From positions 1 through 64,000 of the forward strand of contig NZ_SGXM01000006.1 of the NCBI RefSeq assembly GCF_004217045.1: a stretch of 64,000 bases of DNA, read 5' to 3'. The translations under genes were made by a program, and so were the position numbers. How positions within the stretch are numbered: position 1 is the first letter of the stretch; each line of letters begins with the position of its first letter. The notes below the pieces were generated by a model. That model had not been told where the DNA came from, made no database searches, and saw only the letters and a program-made list of their open reading frames with translations. This document shows positions 32,749 through 41,590 of the stretch, piece by piece. The stretch comes from Cupriavidus agavae (GTDB lineage: Bacteria; Pseudomonadota; Gammaproteobacteria; Burkholderiales; Burkholderiaceae).

Positions 32749-33585
32749 ATGACCACGACCGACCTGATCCCCGCTGACGAAGGCATCCCGGATGCTACGG
32801 ACGCCCCGGCTGCTGCGGCCCCGACGACGCTCGGCACCATTGATAGCACGGGCGATGTCGAGCACGAGCTCAACGAAATGGAGGCTTCGGCCGACGCACT
32901 GCGCAGCGAAGGGTTGATCTCGAACGCCGACCACGAACAGCGCAAGGCCGAAGTCGAGCGTACGCGCAAGCTGTTCCGCGAACTGCAACCGGAGCAACGC
33001 CAGGCCATCATCCGCCGGCGCCGCGAGCTGGGGATGCAGATCCTGGATCGCGAACTGGCCGGTGCCGCGGTGGTGTCCGTCGCACTGAAGCTGAATCACA
33101 CTCGCCTGCGCCCGCTTTTCGAGCAATGGTGGCCGTACATGAACCGGATGTCGTTGAACCTGCAACGCTTCGGCCAGAACACCTTCACTCGCGCCGAGCT
33201 GTCCACGCTCGAAACGTTTCTGGAACGAGAGCTCTCCAAGCTCGAAGACTACGTAGACGAGCAAGTGCGTGTCGCCAAAGCATATCGTGAACAACGCGAG
33301 GCCGAAATGCGAGCCGCCGGGGAAATCGTCTTCGCGCCCACGATCCAGCGTCCGTCACTCTCGCTTGAGGTCCAGGCTTACTCGCGATTCGCCGTACGCG
33401 CACTGCAGGTCCTGATCAAGTTCGACCAGACAATGGATCAGTTCGACTTCATGGTTTGGAACGGCATCCGGGACCAGAGCGACGTGAATGAAGAAGTGTC
33501 GCGCTTCCTGCGCAAGTTCCAGCCGCTTGGCCTGCGCAGCTATACCACGCATCTGAAATTGATGACGACTGTGCGAGGCATCTAG
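32749..33585 (+). CDS. DUF1845/AcaB-like protein
   Basis: 278 residues from the ATG at 32749 (GGAGAA at 32740-32745). An acidic N-terminal ~45 residues is followed by helical, charged sequence and a C-terminal region (~205-255: SLEVQAYSRFAVRALQVLIK, then FDQTMDQFDFMVWNG). The size, the position beyond traD and DUF4400, and the latter region resemble DUF1845 (PFL_4669) proteins; AcaB, an activator of IncC transfer genes, belongs to that group. The match is by eye and weaker than for neighbours, so a regulatory role is only suggested. Confidence 0.5.
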   Translation: MTTTDLIPADEGIPDATDAPAAAAPTTLGTIDSTGDVEHELNEMEASADALRSEGLISNADHEQRKAEVERTRKLFRELQPEQRQAIIRRRRELGMQILDRELAGAAVVSVALKLNHTRLRPLFEQWWPYMNRMSLNLQRFGQNTFTRAELSTLETFLERELSKLEDYVDEQVRVAKAYREQREAEMRAAGEIVFAPTIQRPSLSLEVQAYSRFAVRALQVLIKFDQTMDQFDFMVWNGIRDQSDVNEEVSRFLRKFQPLGLRSYTTHLKLMTTVRGI

Positions 33586-33600
33586 TCGTCGCGCAGTTGT

Positions 33601-33775
33601 AGTGGCATCAGGTCCGCCCTGCCGAGCCCTGTTCGGTCTTGATGCCACTAGGTGGCACATTGATTTAACCCCTGCTCAATCGTGGTCCTAGTGGGTCGGG
33701 CCATGTCCGTCGCAATGGCACATTGTGGCAGATGCACCGAGGGACACTCGTGGCAATTGCTGCCACGTGCTGGCA
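33601..33775. promoter_or_regulatory. Terminator-like dyad and cluster of GTGGCA motifs
   Basis: AGTGGCATCA (33601-33610) and TGATGCCACT (33640-33649) are a perfect 10-bp inverted repeat that may end the transfer operon. GTGGCA or TGGCA then recurs at 33652, 33716, 33725, 33750 and 33771, with TGCCAC at 33761. GTGGCA-ATTGC-TGCCAC (33750-33766) is a perfect dyad with a 5-bp spacer. The cluster lies just before the helicase gene and looks like a multi-site protein-binding region; an oriT or an operator are both possible. Confidence 0.5.
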
Positions 33776-33841
33776 CCTGGGCCCTCGCGACGGGACCACG
33801 TTTGAACGTCCTAGCCAAACGGCTGCATCTGATCCAGTGCT

Positions 33842-35569
33842 ATGTCCCTCGCCGAAGCCCTCGCAAAACTGAATCCCTCGCAACGTGAGGTGGTGGAATG
33901 CCGCGAACACTGCGTTGCCGTCGCGGTGCCCGGGGCCGGAAAGACGGCGACGATCGCAGCCAAGGCTGCCTTGCTCCTCAGCGATCCGATCAAGACTGTC
34001 GGAGCTGTCACCTTCAGCAAGGATGCTGCAATCGAGCTGCGCGACCGAATCTTGGCGCTGGCGGGTCCATCGGCGAAGAAGCGTCTAATCGCCGGCACCT
34101 TCCATTCATTGGCCTACAAGCAGCTATCCTTTGCCGCGAACAAGAGACCGGACATCGCGACCGAAGGCGAGCGCGCGGCAATCGTGCTTCAGCTGTTACA
34201 GGAAATGGCCCTTGAGTGGAAACTGGAAGATGCGGTGTCGGCGATCGAGAGATGTAAAACGCAGCTAAGCAATCCGTCCGCCGACACGGTCGAAGGCCGA
34301 CTCTATGCCGGGTATCAGCAAGCTCTTGAGCGCAATGGTCGGCTTGATTTTCAGGACCTCATGCGCCACGCCGTCCTTGGGATGCGTGACGGTACTATCA
34401 AACCATTCGCAGTGGATGCGTTGTTGGTTGATGAATTCCAGGATTCGGATCACTTACAGACCGAGTGGACCAGCATACATGCACGCGCCGGCGCTGCAAC
34501 TGTCGTGGTGGCCGACGACGATCAGACCATCTTTTGCTTCCGCTCTGCATTGGGCAAAACAGGAATTGACGCATTCGTAAGGGAGTTCGAGGCACGTCAA
34601 ATCGTGCTCGGGATCAACTATCGCTCGCACTCGGAGATTCTCTCGGTTGCCGGCAAGGTCATCCGCAACAACCGGGACCGAATAGTGAAGGAGCTTACGG
34701 CGTTCAAAGGACCAGGAGGTGAGGTTCGGTTCCTTCGGCATGATGATGAGTACAAGGAAGCGGTTGCAGCGGTGGAAGCTATGGCGACTGGGATCCGCGC
34801 CGGCGAAAGCGCCGCCATACTGGCTCGTACAAACCGAATTTTAGACCCGGTCGAGGCGGTATGCCGATCCCAGGGCGTCAAGTATCACCGCGCCGCGGGC
34901 CGCTCAATTCTTGATCGGCCAGAGTCCGCTCTTTTTGGAAACCTTCTTGAGCTTGTAGAGCATGCCGGAACGGCTGGTCTCGACTCCGTCCTCGGATTCG
35001 CAGGAATCGGGATGGTCGATCTGCAGGTCATTCAGGGGATCAATGCACCATCGATGATCCCCTTGCGTTTGACAAAGAAGGAACTGCTCTCAGCCGGCCT
35101 CGGCGAGGATGCCGCAATCAAGTACTTCGATCTGAACAAACGCTTGACCGAGTGGCGATCCCTTTGCGCGCGAACCTTCCATGCACTGGTGCTGGATGGT
35201 GTTCACGAGTGGATGCTGAAGTGGGCTAGTAGCGATCAAGGAAAAAGATCGATCAACACCACCTACGATGTACTGTCGCGCCTTCATGGACAGTTTTCCG
35301 ACAGATTGGACTTTCTCAGGCGCAAGAACAACGAAGCCGCGGCCGACGCGATAGTCCTCACTACCTTCCACTCGTCGAAGGGCCTGGAATGGGATCGCAC
35401 CGCACTCATCAGGTTGGAAGAATCGGTCATTCCAGACGATGGAAGTACAGAAACGGAAGAGCGAAGGCTTTTCTACGTTGCGGCCACTCGTGCTCGACGG
35501 ATCATGATTCTGTCGACCGCCAGGAAAAATCCAACATCCCGCTTCCTAATCGAAGCCGGTCTCGCATAG
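33842..35569 (+). CDS. UvrD/Rep-like superfamily 1 helicase
   Basis: 575 residues. Motif I is G31-T35 (PGAGKT) after the Q-like NPSQREVV start. Motif II is DEFQDSD beginning at Asp197, motif III reads VVADDDQTIFCFR, motif IV GINYRSHSEIL, motif V FHSSKGLEWD and motif VI ATRARRIMIL. It is shorter than UvrD (~720) with reduced accessory domains. It is an ATP-dependent 3'-5' DNA translocase or helicase by family. It converges with the initiator gene, suggesting a role in plasmid replication or repair, but a defence function is also possible for stand-alone relatives. Confidence 0.88.
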   Translation: MSLAEALAKLNPSQREVVECREHCVAVAVPGAGKTATIAAKAALLLSDPIKTVGAVTFSKDAAIELRDRILALAGPSAKKRLIAGTFHSLAYKQLSFAANKRPDIATEGERAAIVLQLLQEMALEWKLEDAVSAIERCKTQLSNPSADTVEGRLYAGYQQALERNGRLDFQDLMRHAVLGMRDGTIKPFAVDALLVDEFQDSDHLQTEWTSIHARAGAATVVVADDDQTIFCFRSALGKTGIDAFVREFEARQIVLGINYRSHSEILSVAGKVIRNNRDRIVKELTAFKGPGGEVRFLRHDDEYKEAVAAVEAMATGIRAGESAAILARTNRILDPVEAVCRSQGVKYHRAAGRSILDRPESALFGNLLELVEHAGTAGLDSVLGFAGIGMVDLQVIQGINAPSMIPLRLTKKELLSAGLGEDAAIKYFDLNKRLTEWRSLCARTFHALVLDGVHEWMLKWASSDQGKRSINTTYDVLSRLHGQFSDRLDFLRRKNNEAAADAIVLTTFHSSKGLEWDRTALIRLEESVIPDDGSTETEERRLFYVAATRARRIMILSTARKNPTSRFLIEAGLA

Positions 35570-35658
35570 GAGTCCGACCGACGTGGTCCAGCGTCGGGTA
35601 GCTATCTGCATTGAGTACCGCAACGCCTCGATAGCAATTCCAGTCGTCGATGGTTAGC

Positions 35659-36966
35659 TTATGCCGCCACCTTTCCTGTCAGAACGTACGAGAGGATGTC
35701 CTCCGGCGTTGGTGCACCCCACGTTTCATTGGCCAACCATGTGTAGAAGCTCGTCTGAGCAAGCTTAGAAGGCCGCTTATTGGCGGCAAGCTTCAGATCA
35801 ACGGCCACACACTGCTCGTTGTACCGCTCTATCAAGGAAGTTTGTTCCTCCGCGGCGAGCTCGGCAAAGTACTCTTGCACTACCGGCAACCGCGCGGCAA
35901 TGTATTTTTCCATTGCCTCAGCGGCAGACTTGGCTTTTGGTACCGAGTTTTCCGACTTATCTTCCGCAGCTTCCTCCGGTTCCATGCCTCGTCCCCACGA
36001 CTCCGCAAGGGTCTTCCGAAAGTAAGCCGGGACATTCTCGATGGCTGGAGCATTCTTCTTCGTCAGCCGTGCACGGACGTAGGCCAGCGCATCCCGCAAG
36101 GAGCCGTGATTGTGAGTCTTTGCAAGCTTTCGCGCCTCACTGGCCGGAAGACCTAACTTGATCATCGCCTGTACCAACTCACCTCCTGCAGCGTCCTCCT
36201 GAACCGCCTGTTCCTTCCGGCTAATCTTGAACTGGAGGTCTGACACAGACCTTCCGACCTTGTGTTCAATCAGCTCCAAGTTATGGTCAGAAAGGTCACA
36301 TATCTCAGCAATGCACGGGTTCAGCACCGCTCGCTTGAAGATCTTGTATTCCTTGTATTTAGTCTCGCTCTCTTCCCGCCCCAAGATCAGATTGCGAAAC
36401 ACAGGCAGTGGGATACGAGCCGTGATACCAACACGCTCATACCGAACAGTGTTCTCCCAGAGGGCTAGCGAATGAGCTCTACGGAATAGCTTTGCGATCC
36501 GCATATCGATCATCGCGTAACGCTCGGGGTTTAGCAGTTCCTCCCTGATTTGGGGAGCGAAGGAATAAGAAAGTAGCGAGCCCGTTATCTTCGCGCCGGC
36601 CAAGAGCGTCGACCCCGTCCATGTCGCTGTCCCATCGCTGTTCAACTGGTCCCAATCGACGACTGTTCTCATCAGGGACTTTGCAGTTTCCTTGATGTAG
36701 CCGGTGTCTTTAGTGGTCAACGCCAGATTGGCCATCATCTCCGGGATGGATATCTGGAAGGTGTCCGTGGAGCCGGCTTGGCCGAGACGGTGCTCGATCG
36801 CATTCTTGATAAGAGCGTTGAAGAGGCGGCGCTGCTGCAGAGTGAGCGCTCCCCCTACCGGCGACACGTGAATGGCTTGAACGGCCTTCTTGAACGGCTC
36901 GGGCACCTCGGGCTGCTGGAACAGTGCAATCTGGGACCCTTTGGGCGGCGCCTTCGGTCTTGGCAT
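35659..36966 (-). CDS. Rep_3-family replication initiator
   Basis: 435 residues from the ATG at 36964-36966; a TTG at 37023 would add 19 residues but overlaps an iteron core. Two winged-helix domains typical of iteron-binding initiators: the first around ALTLQQRRLFNALIKNA to MRTVVDWDQL, the second around ELLNPERYAMIDM, RRAHSLALWENTVRYE and LPVFRNLIL. A ~150-residue C-terminal extension with an Ala/Glu-rich stretch is longer than in small Rep_3 proteins. It would bind the TTCACC repeats that begin directly upstream and probably represses itself through the inverted pair at 36989-37017. Confidence 0.9.
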   Translation of the reverse strand: MPRPKAPPKGSQIALFQQPEVPEPFKKAVQAIHVSPVGGALTLQQRRLFNALIKNAIEHRLGQAGSTDTFQISIPEMMANLALTTKDTGYIKETAKSLMRTVVDWDQLNSDGTATWTGSTLLAGAKITGSLLSYSFAPQIREELLNPERYAMIDMRIAKLFRRAHSLALWENTVRYERVGITARIPLPVFRNLILGREESETKYKEYKIFKRAVLNPCIAEICDLSDHNLELIEHKVGRSVSDLQFKISRKEQAVQEDAAGGELVQAMIKLGLPASEARKLAKTHNHGSLRDALAYVRARLTKKNAPAIENVPAYFRKTLAESWGRGMEPEEAAEDKSENSVPKAKSAAEAMEKYIAARLPVVQEYFAELAAEEQTSLIERYNEQCVAVDLKLAANKRPSKLAQTSFYTWLANETWGAPTPEDILSYVLTGKVAA

Positions 36967-36988
36967 GTCGGTTTCCGAACTCTCGAAT

Positions 36989-37017
36989 GGTGAAATCTTA
37001 GTCGTGTATCGTTCACC
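36989..37017. promoter_or_regulatory. Inverted iteron pair in the rep promoter region
   Basis: GGTGAA (36989-36994) and TTCACC (37012-37017) are iteron cores in opposite orientation, just upstream of the initiator start. In iteron plasmids such inverted half-sites are bound by initiator dimers that repress rep. Confidence 0.6.
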
Positions 37018-37120
37018 TATCAAGCGGAAGTGCGGTTTTCCAACGGTTGCCGCTCATCGCGAATTCCTTTGGAATCAGACCGCTGTAGCACGCTGTGCAA
37101 GTACATTCGCCCCAAATTGA

Positions 37121-37851
37121 TTCACCAATAAGGATTGAAAGAGACCTAAATTTGTTCACCTTTCGCCGGCGACCATCAAAAGGGGGGCTTCCCGGGTGGT
37201 CATTTGAGGGGCTGCAGGGAGGGAAAGGTGAAGGGGAATGGGGAGTCGAGGCCAGTGCCAGGGGGAAAACACGCAAAGTCAGCAGCGGTCCTCAAATACG
37301 TTCACCTCTGGCACCCCAATAACGTTCACCTGCAGGCCATCCGCGACAGGAAGTGAGTGCACACCGACCAATTTTCACCCAAAACTGTTCACCTTTGGCA
37401 TCCCCAACAAAGTTCACCTACGTGGTCTGGCGTGGGTTTCAAGGCGCTGTGCCCTTCGGGGTCCCCAAATCAATTCACCTATCGGATTCCCCAAACTTCT
37501 TCACCTTTGCCAACGGAAGCGGTCTCCCTGCAGTCCTGCGCCCCAAATCTCTTCACCTCAACAGGCCCCAATACCTTTCACCTGCGAGATTGGGATAGGC
37601 GCCCCAAGGTTCTTCACCTATTCCCCAAATCCCCAACCCTTTCCCCTCATCGGCGTTCACCTATTCCCCAAATCCACTGCCCCTTTGCCCCACTACAGTT
37701 CACCATATCCCCATAGGATTTCACCTCTAGAGGAGAAAATCCTTTCAATACAAGGAGTTACAGAGGCTAAAGGTTTACTAAAGGGTTTACAGTGTTTACT
37801 AAAGCACTTAAACAGCAAGTGTCTTCAGAGTTACACCAAAACCAAGGTGAA
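37121..37851. other. Iteron-type replication origin
   Basis: Fifteen TTCACC cores in one orientation start at 37121, 37155, 37301, 37325, 37374, 37388, 37413, 37474, 37500, 37552, 37577, 37613, 37656, 37699 and 37720. Many are extended to CCCCAAA-N3/4-TTCACCT. Spacings of about 21-26, 43 or 49-52 bp recur, close to multiples of two helical turns. Single opposite-orientation cores lie at 37227 and 37846. An A/T-rich stretch follows at 37726-37810 with two GTTTACTAAAG repeats (37773-37783 and 37794-37804) and a third GTTTAC at 37785, a good candidate for the melting region. Open reading frames crossing this block merely translate the repeats. Confidence 0.88.
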
Positions 37852-37920
37852 CGGCGTTGGGAAACAGGCGGTGATGAAGAGCAATCTGCTCGAAGGTGCT
37901 CTCAATATTCCGCGGGTCCT

Positions 37921-38976
37921 TCATTCCACCAGTGCTTTCGCTTCTCCTGAAGCAAACTTCATCTTCAGTTCTTCTACGAGCGCCTGGCGCTTGGCCGGGT
38001 CTTGCAACAAAATCTCAAACGTCACCTTTCCCGAGTCCCAATCCTTGAGCACGCCTAGCGGCGTTCCATCTGGCCCGAGAAGCTTGTGTTGCCGTGATGT
38101 CTCCTTCTGCTTACGCGCGGGCTTATTCTCATAGCGAGCTCTGGCCTCTTCGACATCGCGACACACGGCCACCTCATCCTTGACCCTGGTCGCCATAGCC
38201 GCAGCAACTGTGGTCCCCGCTACTCGCTCAAGAAGGGAAAGCTGATACAAGGTCGACAGCGCGAAGGGCTCTGGCCGCTCTTTCACGATTTCCAAGATGC
38301 CGTCCGAAAGCTTCAGAATCGACATGGTCTTGTTGACGTTCGGCAAAGACATGCCAGTGGCTTCTGAAATCGCGGATTCGCTCGGATAGATGCCTTCATC
38401 CATAAGCGACTTCCAGGCGAGCGCGTTATCCAAGGCGGACTGCTGCTCTCTCTCCGCGTTCTCTTTATAAGAGATCTGATACAGCTGTTGGTCCGTGAGG
38501 TCCGGATGAATCATCAGTTTCATCCGGGTCTTGCCCGCGGCCTTAAGAGCACGAAGTCGATAATGACCGCCCGCGAGTACTCGACGCCCCTTTCTGATCG
38601 TCGCCAATCCGGGGACGAGCTGACCGTCTGCTCTGATCTCTCCCGCCAGTTCGTGTACACGCTCCGGTCGATAGAGGCGTCTGGCGTTGTAGGGGTTCTC
38701 GTCAATAAGCTCGATGTCGATTTCTTCGAAAAACGGCTCCTTACTTCCTGAGCGTGCCAATTCTCCGACACCGAGGTTTGCGACGCCCGCCTGAGTCGCT
38801 GACGCGGCCGCCGGGACAGCGTCACCATCGACCGGTTCCTGGGGTCGCTTCTCGGCAAAACCGTTCGGCTGGCGTTCCACCAGCGCCTGTGCACGGGCAA
38901 ATCGATCTGCCGGAGGAGCCGCGGAGAGAGCTTTAGCAGCTTGGTCCCGCATTTGTTCGAGTCGACTTTTTGCCAT
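37921..38976 (-). CDS. parB: Partition protein ParB
   Basis: 351 residues from the ATG at 38974-38976, which overlaps the parA stop (TGATG). The N-terminal ~90 residues are a variable ParA-interacting region. The ParB/Srx fold follows with ENPYNARRLY, LAGEIRADGQLVPG and GRRVLAGGHYRLRALKAAG (an ERRxRA-like box), then YKENAEREQQSALDNALAW and a helix-turn-helix around SESAISEATGMSLPNVNKTM. It binds centromere sites, most likely the dyads upstream of parA. Confidence 0.93.
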   Translation of the reverse strand: MAKSRLEQMRDQAAKALSAAPPADRFARAQALVERQPNGFAEKRPQEPVDGDAVPAAASATQAGVANLGVGELARSGSKEPFFEEIDIELIDENPYNARRLYRPERVHELAGEIRADGQLVPGLATIRKGRRVLAGGHYRLRALKAAGKTRMKLMIHPDLTDQQLYQISYKENAEREQQSALDNALAWKSLMDEGIYPSESAISEATGMSLPNVNKTMSILKLSDGILEIVKERPEPFALSTLYQLSLLERVAGTTVAAAMATRVKDEVAVCRDVEEARARYENKPARKQKETSRQHKLLGPDGTPLGVLKDWDSGKVTFEILLQDPAKRQALVEELKMKFASGEAKALVE

Positions 38977-39689
38977 CAAACCACCTCCTCTTTGTTCTTA
39001 GCACCCTTTGATCGGCCAGATTTTTTCTCGACTACGAAGCCGAGGTTTTTGAGTACGACGTCCGCCAACGCCTCTACCTCCTTCACTGCGGCAGAAGCCC
39101 CCGCTACACCGTGGACACTGAGCCCAAACATCTGAGATTCACCATATGCGTTACGTTGCTGAAGTCCTGTATCGAGCAATGGGATCTCTAGATCGTCTTG
39201 CAATATTTCAGTACAGGCCTTGAAGACATTCCCCCGCCGCGACATCGACGGGACACAGTAGGTCAGTAGATCGGGATTTTCCGTCTTCGCGCGTCGTGCG
39301 AGCTCTTTCGCCTCGCGGCTGGCCCACACGTTGTCCATCAGCGGAATAACGGGGATCAAGGCGATATCGGAAATGTTCAGAGCCGCCCAAGGAATCGATG
39401 ACTCGATTGCGGGGGGACAGTCGATGAAAATGAAGTCATAGTTCTCCGCACGCTTTTCAATCTCTCCCAGCATCCTTTCGCGCAGAGGAGCCAAGCTGAC
39501 CACCTCCGCGGGGAATGACCTGTCCTTTCCCCCTTGGCCTGCCCAGATCGTGCTTGTGCCCTGCTTGTCCATATCCACCAGCAGAGTGCGGAACCCTCGA
39601 AGTGCTAAAGACGCCGACAACTGCATACACGTCATGGTTTTGCCGCATCCGCCCTTCTGATTGAAGACAGTAATAATCCGCGCAGACAT
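38976..39689 (-). CDS. parA: Partition ATPase ParA
   Basis: 237 residues from the ATG at 39687-39689, with GGGGGA just upstream; an earlier TTG start is less likely. Deviant Walker A FNQKGGCGKT (Lys12, Lys17), VDMDKQGTSTIW and FIFIDCPPAIES identify a small ParA/Soj-type ATPase without an N-terminal DNA-binding domain. Such type Ib-like ParA proteins are usually not direct repressors, so ParB may regulate the operon. Confidence 0.94.
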   Translation of the reverse strand: MSARIITVFNQKGGCGKTMTCMQLSASLALRGFRTLLVDMDKQGTSTIWAGQGGKDRSFPAEVVSLAPLRERMLGEIEKRAENYDFIFIDCPPAIESSIPWAALNISDIALIPVIPLMDNVWASREAKELARRAKTENPDLLTYCVPSMSRRGNVFKACTEILQDDLEIPLLDTGLQQRNAYGESQMFGLSVHGVAGASAAVKEVEALADVVLKNLGFVVEKKSGRSKGAKNKEEVV

Positions 39690-39900
39690 ATATTTCCCCC
39701 ACAATATAATTGTTTAACACAATATCACGAAAGACGGCTGAAAAGGCCGATATGATGTGATAGATCAAAAAACGTGTTCGTCCAAGAGGAAGATACCTCC
39801 ATCTTTAGATCACGTTAGGGAGGTGTGCTGCTTCAACCCGACACCCCCTATGGACCCATATAGGTTGAGTTGCCAGGAGCCTGCCTGTAAGCAGCTCTGC

Positions 39901-41215
39901 CTTTCAACGTGAAAGACAAGGCCCCAAACTTGGATTGGGGATCAAGTAACACTGTCTCCGTATCTGCTATTACCTTCTCGGCCCCACACCAGGCGCTGCT
40001 ACTTTCATGCATGAAAGTGGCCTCAGCCCGTTTTGGAGAAGCGAAAACGGCTTCTCGTTCAAAAAAATGAACGGGGCGGTACTAGGCGGCGTCTGCCGGA
40101 CGGGCGCACGATTGACTTTCAAGCTTGAAAGTCAATCGATGAGCGGTCACTGGCTCCAAGAAGGGCGGGGAGCGGATAACCTTAGAAGAGCTATTCCGCG
40201 ATCGCGCGAAGCATCGAAAATCGGCCTACGTTCCGGTTCAGAACACGCGAAATTACATTCGCAGTTCCGCCAGCTCAGCGGGAAAATCGGCCACAACATT
40301 CATACATGCCGAGCTAGCGATGCCGCGTTCGCTGTTGCGACCATAGGCGCTGCCGCATGTTCGGTAATCCGACGCGGTACATTTTGCAGGGGCGGAAGCA
40401 ACCTTGGGACACCTGCCGGTGCTAACACCCCCATGCCAGCGCAGAGCTGGCGCGCATGGTACGGGTCTGGGCCCGACGCTACAAACGACGGGCGCTTCGC
40501 GCTGGAGTGCACTGGACGCCTGTATGGTGCCGGCAGCCGAACGGAAGTCTCTAGGCTTAGATGCAAATTGCGCGGGAGCACGGTGAATTTCCCTATACGA
40601 CTACGGGGAGGCCGAATCGTCTGACTCCCAACCGTACTTCCGACCACACCGGAGGAAGATGGTGTGCGCACATTGCGCAGATCGTTCAGAAGTGATGAAG
40701 ACTACGACTTCTCTAGCTCGATGTTAGGGCGCCCAAGACCCCGTACCCGCTTTCGTTCGCACCTGGCACTTTCATGCTTGAAAGCTATATGTCCGACGCT
40801 CGTGCACTAACGTGCTTTTGTCCTCTGTGGCGATGTGGCGCACTTTCAAGCCTGAAAGTCAGGGAAGAAGGTCCCGGAGGTAGATGGCACCACGTGAACT
40901 TTACCGCTACGAACATAATTCATCTTGGGACAAAATCACTGCCCTGGGCTTCTGCGCAGTCCAAGGTTTCCAGATCTAGTGTGGCTGACTTCCATCCCAG
41001 AACCAGCCATATATTGGGCAGGCTCTTGTTCGTCACGAGTAGGTCACGTGCAACCTTGCGAGTTCCCGAGATTGGGCGTTAGGCCCCCTATGGGGGGCGT
41101 AGGTCCTAGCCGTACCCTCGTGCGATTCAGTTCCTCCGGAAGAGATGGCCCGAAAGAATTGGAGGTAACAGAGCGACACGTTGCGTCACATTGACGCACT
41201 TTCAACCTTGAAAGT
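39901..41215. repeat. Array of TTTCA/TGAAA dyads, candidate parS centromere
   Basis: Dyads with arms (A)CTTTCA and TGAAAG(T) occur at 39901-39915 (3-bp centre), 40001-40018 (perfect), 40115-40132 (inside a perfect 30-bp palindrome spanning 40109-40138), 40768-40785, 40842-40859 and 41198-41215. The centre is 4 bp in all but the first: ATGC-type, AGCT, TGCT, AGCC, ACCT. They start ~210 bp upstream of parA and are not seen elsewhere in the window. Multiple identical 16-18-bp dyads beside parAB are the usual form of ParB-binding sites. Confidence 0.7.
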
Positions 41216-41548
41216 GGCCATTGCAAGTCGGCAAACCTTAGTTAGGAAAATGCAATCCCTGTCTTACTCAAGCGGAACGAAGGGCTTTCTGCACTGCGAG
41301 TACACCCCTACTTTAGGCCCACCGCTCCCTGATTACATCTCCGTTCTAGATGGTGACGCCGTTTTTGAGGTCGAATAACGCTCCGGATGAATATGCTCCT
41401 AAATCGGCAGTAGCCGACGAGGGAGAAACCTTTAATGCACTTTGAGAGCCATTTCACCGCGGTTGCCCAATTGTGCGGCCCGCCGCATTTTCGAGGTTGC
41501 AATTACAACCCGTGACGCGTATTCGCTAGGTATCGTTTCGGAGCGCCC

Positions 41549-41590
41549 CCTCCTGTCGCTGAGAGCGCGTTGTCCCTCAGCGACAGGAGG
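41549..41590. repeat. Perfect 15-bp inverted repeat
   Basis: CCTCCTGTCGCTGAG (41549-41563) and its exact reverse complement (41576-41590) with a 12-nt loop. No gene ends next to it and no T run follows, so a plain terminator is not an obvious reading. It could be a remnant of a mobile-element end, a recombination site or a structured transcript. Confidence 0.5.

Noticed and set aside
37121-37725. Possible CRISPR array because of many short repeats
   Set aside because: The repeats are short (core 6 bp, extended ~18 bp), irregularly spaced and lack unique ~30-bp spacers; their place beside rep and the A/T-rich tract identifies them as iterons.
37238-38134. A 298-residue plus-strand open frame rich in Ser, Pro and Thr between the initiator gene and parB
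   Set aside because: It runs straight through the iteron array; its repetitive residues are just the translation of CCCCAAA and TTCACCT repeats, and it continues antisense into parB.
40007-40624. A 205-residue plus-strand open frame in the dyad region
   Set aside because: It begins inside a perfect dyad (40001-40018), crosses the 30-bp palindrome and has no recognisable domain or ribosome binding site; the region is better read as partition sites.
39901-41215. Chromosomal-type parS sites
   Set aside because: The consensus TGTTTCACGTGAAACA is not present; only the TTTCA/TGAAA arms are shared, so these are treated as a plasmid-specific candidate.
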